Below, piece by piece: positions 34,187 to 40,135 of a DNA stretch of 64,000 nt. The stretch spans positions 6,572,001 through 6,636,000 of the forward strand of contig NZ_PHHD01000001.1 of the NCBI RefSeq assembly GCF_002813445.1, read 5' to 3'. The stretch's first letter is position 1. Every line of letters starts with the position of its first letter. The notes beneath the pieces were generated by a model. The model saw nothing but the letters and a program-made list of their open reading frames with translations. It did no database searches and had not been told where the DNA came from. Origin of the DNA: Pseudomonas tolaasii NCPPB 2192 (GTDB lineage: Bacteria; Pseudomonadota; Gammaproteobacteria; Pseudomonadales; Pseudomonadaceae). Both the position numbers and the translations under genes were made by a program.

Positions 34187-34327
34187 GTGAATAACGAAAA
34201 TAAACCTAGGCATCACGTGCTTGAACAGCGAACTGGTAATGAGGGAATGAATGTTAATCCTCCTGCACCAGCAAACATCCGTCCCTCAGCGCCACCGCCT
34301 GCTCCCCCTAAAGCGCCGAAAAAATAG
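34187..34327 (+). CDS. Tiny protein with polyproline tail 1 (46 aa)
   Basis: GTG start at 34187 with AGGAGA six bases upstream. The first 25 residues are polar (NNENKPRHHVLEQRTGNEG). The tail is RPSAPPPAPPKAPKK. It begins 10 bp after the DUF6338 stop. It shares the proline-rich, basic C-terminus with the next two reading frames. Confidence 0.55.
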   Translation: MNNENKPRHHVLEQRTGNEGMNVNPPAPANIRPSAPPPAPPKAPKK

Positions 34328-34335
34328 AGGTCGAA

Positions 34336-34464
34336 ATGTACGAGGAAAGAGGTATATCGCCCCAACCACGCAAACCGAGTGGCGGACATTCAAATCCACC
34401 CAAGCCATTCGCTCAGCGCCCGGCAACTCCACCTAAGGCCCCTCCACCACCCACCAAAAGGTAA
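34336..34464 (+). CDS. Tiny protein with polyproline tail 2 (42 aa)
   Basis: ATG at 34336, preceded by GAGG. It is polar and Gly/Ser/Pro-rich, starting MYEERGISPQPRKPSGGHSN and ending TPPKAPPPPTKR. It starts 8 bp after the previous frame ends. Like its neighbours it ends in prolines followed by Lys/Arg. Confidence 0.5.
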   Translation: MYEERGISPQPRKPSGGHSNPPKPFAQRPATPPKAPPPPTKR

Positions 34465-34468
34465 TCCC

Positions 34469-34582
34469 ATGACAAACCAATCTGGCGGCAGAGTTCATGT
34501 GAATGACGGCATCAGCAAACAGACAACCAGCCAAAGACCTGCCGCCACGCCTCCACCGCCGCCGCCACCTAAAAAACGATAG
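34469..34582 (+). CDS. Tiny protein with polyproline tail 3 (37 aa)
   Basis: ATG at 34469, only 4 bp after the previous stop; AAAAGG lies upstream. The sequence starts MTNQSGGRVHVNDGISKQ and ends ATPPPPPPPKKR. It is the third of three consecutive small frames with the same type of tail, which argues that all are real. Confidence 0.55.
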   Translation: MTNQSGGRVHVNDGISKQTTSQRPAATPPPPPPPKKR

Positions 34583-34785
34583 AAGATCAGCTCGCAGCTT
34601 CATAGCGAGAAGCCGACGTCCTAATGGGTAGCCCGCCTGGATAATTGTATGCAGGCCCGCTCCCCTCTCATACATAATCGCTAGCCTGCATCGAGCGCAG
34701 ACGTACCGTATTAGTCGTCAGATGCCTAGAATGGCTCCACCGGCGTAACCACGCTAAATGGGACTGGCTCATCAGGAACGTGTTT

Positions 34786-35190
34786 ATGACGCTCAAAATT
34801 GCGTTTGCTGCCGTGCTTAAAGCGGTGCGCGCGGGCAAAGGACTGACTCAAAGAAATCTCGCCGAAGTCAGCAGTCGAACATACGTCTCAAAATTGGAGC
34901 GTGCCCAGTCGAGCCCCACGTTAGAGATGATCACGGCGTTGAGTGGCCCACTCAGATTGAACCCTCTGACATTGGTGGCAGTTACGCTTTGCGCAGAGTC
35001 TGGGCAGTCCGTTGGCGATTTGCTCCTTCGTACCCAAGAGGAGTTGGCAAATCTAGCCCAAGAGGGCGTTCTCAAAAACCTGATGATTTCGACAGGTGAT
35101 AAGTTTCGGATGCCACGTCCTTCAATTCAGCCATCAAGTAATCGCTCAGTGCCCAACTCCCAGCAAGTCGAATTCTGCTTCGCTGACTAG
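34786..35190 (+). CDS. XRE-family helix-turn-helix protein
   Basis: This is a 134 aa regulator. The N-terminal Cro/CI-type helix-turn-helix reads LKAVRAGKGLTQRNLAEVSS, with YVSKLERAQSSPTLEMI as the recognition and following helices. A C-terminal tail is unstructured. ATG 34786 has AGGA eight bases upstream; a GTG two codons earlier is possible. It resembles in layout the regulator at 63124. The target is unknown; it may control the small-gene cluster before it or the phosphatase gene after it. Confidence 0.75.
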   Translation: MTLKIAFAAVLKAVRAGKGLTQRNLAEVSSRTYVSKLERAQSSPTLEMITALSGPLRLNPLTLVAVTLCAESGQSVGDLLLRTQEELANLAQEGVLKNLMISTGDKFRMPRPSIQPSSNRSVPNSQQVEFCFAD

Positions 35191-35391
35191 ACGCCTCACC
35201 TTGCCGTATTGTCGTGAGCCGACGGCACACACGGCTAGGTGTTGTAGCACTCCTATGGAAAGCCCCAGTAGGCCTAGTAATGCGCAATTTCGACCTCGAT
35301 CTATGGCTTGAATCGCAGCTCCGGCTAGAAGGTAGGTGTACGCTCGTCTAGAGGTCTCAGCTCCCCCTGTTAATTAACTCGAAAGATCCCC

Positions 35392-36204
35392 ATGACTAAT
35401 CAATGGCTGCAGCACATTCTCCACCAAGTGATCGAATCCGTAGAGCGAGCGGGTGTTTTATTGGCACAGGAATGTGTACGTCCAGGTGGACGGAGAGGAT
35501 CAGGAGATAAAGCAGAGATTGATGTCGAGATTGAGATCCTGCTCCGGGCCGAACTGCTGGCCCTCGTGGATTGCGATTGGTGGGGCGAGGAAACAGGCCA
35601 TATTCTTACTGGATATCCATTCTGTTGGGTGGTCGACCCTAACGATGGCACCATCGATTTTTTGAGGCGCCTCGCAGGCTCTGCCATATCCGTCGGCTTG
35701 CTCCATGACGGCAAGCCTATCCTTGGAGTGGTGCACGCCCCTGTTACGCCTTCGGGAGTTTCTGACTGCATTGCCTGGGCAAAGGGTATGGATCATCTGC
35801 TCAGAAATAACAATCGCATCGTCGTCGACCTCTCTGATCAAAAACTTTCCGAGACGTCCACCGTGATGGTTAGCGCTGCAGCTGCTGACAAGCCCGATAT
35901 CAATAACCAGCTGTGCGCGCCGGCAGAGTTTTACGCCATGCCATCCATTGCATATCGGCTCGCTAAAGTTGCCGCAGGAGACGGGGTTTGTGGTATCTCG
36001 CTTTACCCTGTCAGCGCTCACGATGTCGTGGCTGGTCATGCGCTGTTGAGTGGTGCCAAGGGGGTGCTGATTGGGGAGGATGGGACTCCAATTCAATATA
36101 CGACTGAGGCCACCATGGCGAAGGTATCTGGACGTGTATTCGGTGGAGCACCAGATGCCTGTAGCGAGCTGAATAAACGGGACTGGAATAGGGTGTTTGA
36201 GTAA
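35392..36204 (+). CDS. Inositol-monophosphatase-like enzyme (IMPase/CysQ fold)
   Basis: This is a 270 aa Mg-dependent phosphatase. Metal ligands are visible: WGEETG (Glu66/67), VVDPNDGTIDF (Asp82, Asp85, Thr87) and the late AHDVVAGHALL (Asp about 210). The usual DPLDGT is DPNDGT here. Members remove phosphates from inositol phosphate, PAP (CysQ) or sugar phosphates. It is isolated in the island, not next to sulfur or inositol genes, so a house-keeping role is doubtful; hydrolysis of a signalling nucleotide is a speculation. Its G+C looks higher than that of flanking island genes. Confidence 0.75.
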   Translation: MTNQWLQHILHQVIESVERAGVLLAQECVRPGGRRGSGDKAEIDVEIEILLRAELLALVDCDWWGEETGHILTGYPFCWVVDPNDGTIDFLRRLAGSAISVGLLHDGKPILGVVHAPVTPSGVSDCIAWAKGMDHLLRNNNRIVVDLSDQKLSETSTVMVSAAAADKPDINNQLCAPAEFYAMPSIAYRLAKVAAGDGVCGISLYPVSAHDVVAGHALLSGAKGVLIGEDGTPIQYTTEATMAKVSGRVFGGAPDACSELNKRDWNRVFE

Positions 36205-36262
36205 TGCTGACTGCATGCAAAATTCAGTCAGACGGCTTATTCCTGCAGACCGGCGTTTGGCA

Positions 36263-36359
36263 CGCCCTTCGGGCCAGCTGTCGTGAATCAAGCCAGCCAT
36301 TTTCAATGGCTATCTTGCCCCTCCGGGCTTCCATCTTCGTGCCTGCGCGCTCCGCTTGC
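36263..36359 (+). repeat. Island structured repeat, copy 2
   Basis: Same order of blocks as copy 1: CGCCCTTCGGG, CAGCTGTCGTGAATC, a central TGGCT/AGCCA stem, CCGGGCTTCCATC, and CGCGCTCCGCTTGC. It lies just after the phosphatase gene, in the same orientation as copy 1. Confidence 0.65.
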
Positions 36360-36502
36360 CTGACGTGACAGTCCAGTAACACATCAGTCCCAGCTGCAGC
36401 ATTTGGGCAAACATGTATTTCTTCAAAAAACATCGCTTCAGGCTCAAGGTTTTCCGAAACCAACCGTTTGTGATGGGTAAGTACCCTTTTTGAGCGACGG
36501 CT

Positions 36503-36814
36503 TTGACCCTCTCTACACATGACTTCGCACAGCGCCTGAACCGGGCCTTATCGTTCCCCTTCACGATTTTCGGCAACCGCCAGCGGCGCACATGGGTGCG
36601 GCTGATCGGCTACATCGAATCCTCAGCTTGCACATCCAAATTCAACAAAGCGGCAGCCTATGCCGAGGGCTATGCACATGCATTGGCCGATAGCGGCCAG
36701 ATCGATATCTCCATGGATCGAGATCTTCTGATCATTGCAACGATGGATGCATGGCGTTGCGCCCGTACTTACCCGAATACTTCGACCAACCTGAGCTACC
36801 CAGGAAAACCATGA
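36503..36814 (+). CDS. QslA-like small protein (tentative)
   Basis: This frame of 103 codons has the TWVRLIGYIES and AAAYAEGYAHALADSGQIDI phrases that resemble the QslA (LasR-antiactivator) family of pseudomonads. The only start is TTG 36503, without a ribosome site, so the 5' end may be truncated or misplaced by the nearby repeat. The stop overlaps the next ATG (ATGA), showing that the two genes belong together. QslA proteins bind the quorum regulator LasR; no lasR is in this window, and function here is unknown. Confidence 0.45.
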   Translation: MTLSTHDFAQRLNRALSFPFTIFGNRQRRTWVRLIGYIESSACTSKFNKAAAYAEGYAHALADSGQIDISMDRDLLIIATMDAWRCARTYPNTSTNLSYPGKP

Positions 36815-37159
36815 CTTCCTTTTTTAAACGCTACGCCGACGGCGGAATATCAGACAGGCGCATCTATATGCCGCAGCGTGTTCTGCCCACGACCGTCAGT
36901 CATTGTCCCCTCGAGGTCTTGGTCGGCCATTGGGAAAAGTATCTGTTAGACCCCTCCTCCGTTCGTGAGCAGTTTCCGTGGGCGGCGCGATTCGTTATGG
37001 GCATGCCCGTTCCATCGTGGGCGCGTGGGTTGGAGTGGAACCTCGGTCAGAAGTCTCGCTTCATCTCTGCAGTATGGTCGGACGGGGATCTGGGGAGTGA
37101 ATCGCCCCGGGTTTCCTAGACACCTCTTTGCCTTAAACTGAGGCCAATTAGGAGGTGCC

Positions 37160-37438
37160 ATGAGCAACCCGCGTTACCCCGAAGAATTCAAAATACAAGC
37201 GGTCAATCAAGTGACCGAAAAGAAGCTGCCTGTCGCTGATGTGGCGGCCCGTCTCGGCGTGTCGACGCACAGCCTCTATGCCTGGATAAAGCGCTACAGC
37301 AAACCTCAAGAAGAACGGCAGCAAGACGATGATCAGCACGCTGAATTGCGTCGTCTGCGAGCCGAACTAAAGCGTGTTACTGAAGAGCGAGACATCTTAA
37401 AAAAGGCCGCCGCGTACTTTGCCAAGGAGTGCGGTTGA
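37160..37438 (+). CDS. IS3-family transposase OrfA
   Basis: This 92 aa DNA-binding subunit has a helix-turn-helix (FKIQAVNQVTEKKLPVADVA, LGVSTHSLYAWIKRY) and a C-terminal leucine-zipper-like helix (LRRLRAELKRVTEERDILKK). GGAGG lies four bases before ATG. The slippery heptamer AAAAAAG at 37399-37405 is in the correct phase (A AAA AAG) for -1 frameshifting into orfB, which would produce the OrfAB transposase. Confidence 0.88.
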   Translation: MSNPRYPEEFKIQAVNQVTEKKLPVADVAARLGVSTHSLYAWIKRYSKPQEERQQDDDQHAELRRLRAELKRVTEERDILKKAAAYFAKECG

Positions 37439-38310
37439 AGTACGCCTTTATCAAGCAGCGAGCCGGCGACTATTCCATTCGACGGCTTTGCCTGACGCTG
37501 AAAGTCCATCCCAGCGGCTATTACGCCTGGTTGTCTGAGCCGCAATCTGCGCGCGCTAAAGACGACCAGCGACTGCTGGGTTTGATCAAGCATTCCTGGC
37601 TGGAGAGCGGCGGCGTTTATGGCTATCGCAAAATCCATGACGATCTGCGCGAGGTCGGTGAAGTTTGCGGGCGCCATCGTGTGGCAAGGCTGATGCGTCT
37701 TGAAGGGCTGCGCTCTCAGACAGGTTATCGACGCCGCCCTGGAAAGTACGGCGGTAAGCCAGCGGTCGCCTCACCCAATTTGCTGAAGCGCCAGTTCGAT
37801 GTCGTAGAACCCAACAAGGTTTGGGTCACCGACATCACCTACATTCGTACGTATGAAGGCTGGTTGTATTTGGCGGTGGTGCTGGATCTGTTTTCTCGTC
37901 AGGTCGTTGGCTGGTCAATGAAGGCGCAGATGACCAGTGATTTGGCTATTGATGCGTTGTTGATGGCGGTTTGGAGGCGTAAACCGAAGCAAGAGGTGAT
38001 GGTTCATTCCGACCAGGGCAGCCAGTACAGCAGCTCCGATTTGCGCAGTTTTTTGAAGGCAAACAATTTGGTTGCAAGCATGAGTCGTCGAGGCAACTGT
38101 CATGACAACGCCGTGGCCGAGAGCTTTTTCCAGCTTCTGAAACGAGAACGGATCAAGCGGAAAATTTACACCAGACGGGAAGATGCTCGTAGCGATGTGT
38201 TCGATTACATCGAAATGTTCTACAACTCAAAACGTCGACATGGTTTCAACAATCAGCTGTCACCGGTAGAGTTTGAAAAGCGTCACGCAATGAGCTTGCA
38301 AGGTGTCTAG
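37429..38310 (+). CDS. IS3-family transposase OrfB (DDE integrase core)
   Basis: This 293 aa frame overlaps orfA by 10 bp in the -1 phase. The rve/DDE core is intact: WVTDITYI (first Asp), VHSDQGSQYSS (second Asp), and NCHDNAVAESFFQLLKRE (Glu). The N-terminal HTH_21 region YGYRKIHDDLREVGEVCGRH is also present. The GTG at its beginning lacks a ribosome site, so production is probably by frameshift fusion with OrfA. The element appears complete and possibly active. Confidence 0.9.
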   Translation: MRLKYAFIKQRAGDYSIRRLCLTLKVHPSGYYAWLSEPQSARAKDDQRLLGLIKHSWLESGGVYGYRKIHDDLREVGEVCGRHRVARLMRLEGLRSQTGYRRRPGKYGGKPAVASPNLLKRQFDVVEPNKVWVTDITYIRTYEGWLYLAVVLDLFSRQVVGWSMKAQMTSDLAIDALLMAVWRRKPKQEVMVHSDQGSQYSSSDLRSFLKANNLVASMSRRGNCHDNAVAESFFQLLKRERIKRKIYTRREDARSDVFDYIEMFYNSKRRHGFNNQLSPVEFEKRHAMSLQGV

Positions 38311-38683
38311 AGAACCCGGGGCGATTCAAACGCTACGGGTGGGAAACGAATTTGAGGGAAGAATGATCGAGTTGATTCACGAGGTTGATACGTTGAGTTC
38401 GTTGCTTGCTGAGCAGGAGGCTATGAAAGCTGCAAGGAAAAAGTATAAGTATGTGGAGGTGGTATCGGTCAAATCGATGTAGGAGCGCTGGTTAGATGGG
38501 GGGTCATGCGCTTACCCTAATCACCCGCTGTACCGCTTGCGGGGGATGTCCTGGCCCTACTGACTATCTCCTCACCTCTGCGTAGTGCCTTGCGGGAGAA
38601 TACTAATGCATGCGATCGAGTTAGTGATGGCTTTCCGCCTCGATGCCAGCTAGATTTGGAGCTTTCTACGATCTAGGATAGAT

Positions 38684-39052
38684 ATGAAAGAGCTCATCGC
38701 AATATTGGGGATGTGTTTCGCACTTGGCGGTTGCGCTACGTCGAACTACACAGCAGGCCGAGACTTTCCTTCGGCCAGTGTAGCGAGCATTACCAAGGGT
38801 AAAACAACTATTTCAGAACTGAAGTCGTTATTCGGCGAGCCTTACGCCAAGAGCGCAGTCAGCGAGACTGACGAGAAGTGGATATACACCTACACCTACG
38901 GCTCAGCCCATGCTCAGAACTACGTGGTGACTATGAAGGTGACGACCACTGGCACACAGAAAACGCTCGACGTCCTGATCCGCAATGACGTGGTCATCAA
39001 CTACACGTTCAGCGAAGGCCCTGTGCCGGGCACTACCACTGCGACTAACTGA
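38684..39052 (+). CDS. Small lipoprotein with BamE/SmpA-like fold
   Basis: This 122 aa lipoprotein has signal peptide MKELIAILGMCFALGGC; Cys17 is the lipidation site. The mature part has ITKGKTTISELKSLFGEPYA, the 'G-x-T-x-x-x-v-x-x-l-f-G-x-P' of SmpA/OmlA (BamE-like) domains, followed by beta strands EKWIYTYTYG. Such small domains are found in outer-membrane proteins and in some beta-lactamase inhibitors. It is likely anchored to the outer membrane. No partner is apparent. Confidence 0.7.
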   Translation: MKELIAILGMCFALGGCATSNYTAGRDFPSASVASITKGKTTISELKSLFGEPYAKSAVSETDEKWIYTYTYGSAHAQNYVVTMKVTTTGTQKTLDVLIRNDVVINYTFSEGPVPGTTTATN

Positions 39053-39373
39053 GACCTATAACTGCCGTTGGCTGGACGGTTGAACCCGCAATTCGATCCA
39101 AGCACAAGGGGGCTGTTGATGTCATTACGCCGCAGCAAACTGTCAGCGGCGATTATGAGATTGATTCAGCCAGCGCGGTTAATGGCCAGACGCCTAACTA
39201 AAATATGTGCTGACGCAGATGCTGATTCAAATAGCAAATAAGATTTGAATGTCTGCTACCCCGTCAGTAGGCAACTGCCTTTGCCATCTAGAGTGGCCAA
39301 GGCAGATGACTCTACTGTGTTGCACGCTATGCCGATCCGCAGCAACACATATCCGCGTCGAAGTGGAAATCTC
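39053..39373. other. Intergenic region with a possible gene remnant
   Basis: From 39049 to 39204 a frame without a start codon is open and reads WTVEPAIRSKHKGAVDVI, ending at TAA. This could be the tail of a decayed gene. Nothing else was seen. Confidence 0.35.
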
Positions 39374-39550
39374 TTATTTTTTTACGGGACAGTTTCTAGC
39401 GTCGTGGTTTCTGCCGTTGCAGATGCTGCAGCGGCGAGCTTCTGGGCAAGTTTGCGCATTATGCCCACTCTTACTGCAAACTGAGCAGCGATTGACATTT
39501 GGACAATTTCTCAGAGTGTGGTTACCCGCACCACAAGCACTACAAGACAT
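39374..39550 (-). CDS. Three-zinc-knuckle protein (58 aa)
   Basis: This small protein is almost entirely three tandem CCHC zinc knuckles, each with exact C-x2-C-x4-H-x4-C spacing: Cys3/Cys6/His11/Cys16, Cys22/Cys25/His30/Cys35 and Cys41/Cys44/His49/Cys54. Each unit has the form CSxCxxxxHxxxxC, with G or R-N before the His, and the protein ends CPVKK. Such knuckles bind single-stranded RNA or DNA in retroviral and eukaryotic proteins and are rare in bacteria. ATG 39550 has GGGGA about 8 bases upstream. The 84 aa gene on the same strand lies 41 bp upstream of it, so the two could share a transcript. Confidence 0.72.
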   Translation of the reverse strand: MSCSACGAGNHTLRNCPNVNRCSVCSKSGHNAQTCPEARRCSICNGRNHDARNCPVKK

Positions 39551-39591
39551 AGCTTTTCCCCATTAAACAGTTTGTATTAAGCAAGCTCAAA

Positions 39592-39846
39592 TTAATTCTT
39601 TGCCATTATGATTCGTTGAATCGACTCTTGATCATAACCTCGATTTTTGAGCTCGTTATTAGCTGCGCCAGCTTTCAAAGGGGAGGAACTACGCTCTTTC
39701 TTCAAAACCGCAAGGAGTTCATCATCAGCAAGGGTTGGCATTAACTCTTTATATTCCCGAGACCGATCCCCAGCGGCTTTTACCTCTTTCACAGCGTAGG
39801 CGCCGGCCTTCAACGCGAGTCCGCCAGCCTTATCCCAAAACCCCAT
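39592..39846 (-). CDS. Small helical protein (84 aa)
   Basis: This 84 aa protein starts MGFWDKAGGLALKAGAYAVK. The first 30 residues form an amphipathic Ala/Gly-rich helix that could contact membrane. The C-terminus has an SHOCT-like look (DDELLAVLKKE, then ELKNRGYDQESIQRII), a short helical module. ATG 39846 is preferred because GGGAG lies 6 bases upstream; the longer frame upstream crosses non-coding sequence. It is just upstream of the zinc-knuckle gene. Confidence 0.62.
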   Translation of the reverse strand: MGFWDKAGGLALKAGAYAVKEVKAAGDRSREYKELMPTLADDELLAVLKKERSSSPLKAGAANNELKNRGYDQESIQRIIMAKN

Positions 39847-40135
39847 AACCATCTCCCTGTTGAAAAAATCCGAACTGGAACCCCAGCTCCTGTAGCTCAA
39901 TGTTACTAGAGTGATGGCACTTTGACTACGCAACGGAGCTTGTACAAGCCGTACCCCTAGCAGGTCAACAAAAGATGACACGCACTGGCGAGCCGCGTCG
40001 CGCCTGCGTTCAGCTCGACGGGCGAAGCTGCCTGAATCCGCATTTACAACTTCACCAGGATCCGACCGGGATTGAGAGAAGATCGGACATCTTCTCTCAG
40101 GTACACTCCGCTTTTTTTGAGACTGTGGGATTGGG

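Larger units (their letters stand above)
37098..38328 (+). mobile_element. IS3-family insertion sequence (1231 bp)
   Basis: It is bounded by inverted repeats TGAATCGCCCCGGGTTTCCT (left) and the complement of TGAATCGCCCCGGGTTCTCT (right), both continuing as AGACACCT. It holds overlapping orfA and orfB. The end sequence and size fit the IS3 family, IS51-like group. No clear target duplication flanks it (GAG on the left, AAC on the right). Confidence 0.88.
36811..38482 (+). pseudogene. Small gene split by an IS3-family element
   Basis: The 5' part (36811-37097) codes for MTSFFKRYADGGISDRRIYM and onward to the IS edge, with AGGA five bases before ATG. The 3' part (38329-38482) codes for IELIHEVDTLSSLLAEQEAM to KKYKYVEVVSVKSM. 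Removing the IS (37098-38328) with no duplication joins the two parts in frame, giving a protein of about 146 aa. The family is unknown. The same C-terminal tail occurs as a remnant at 61470-61520. Confidence 0.7.
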
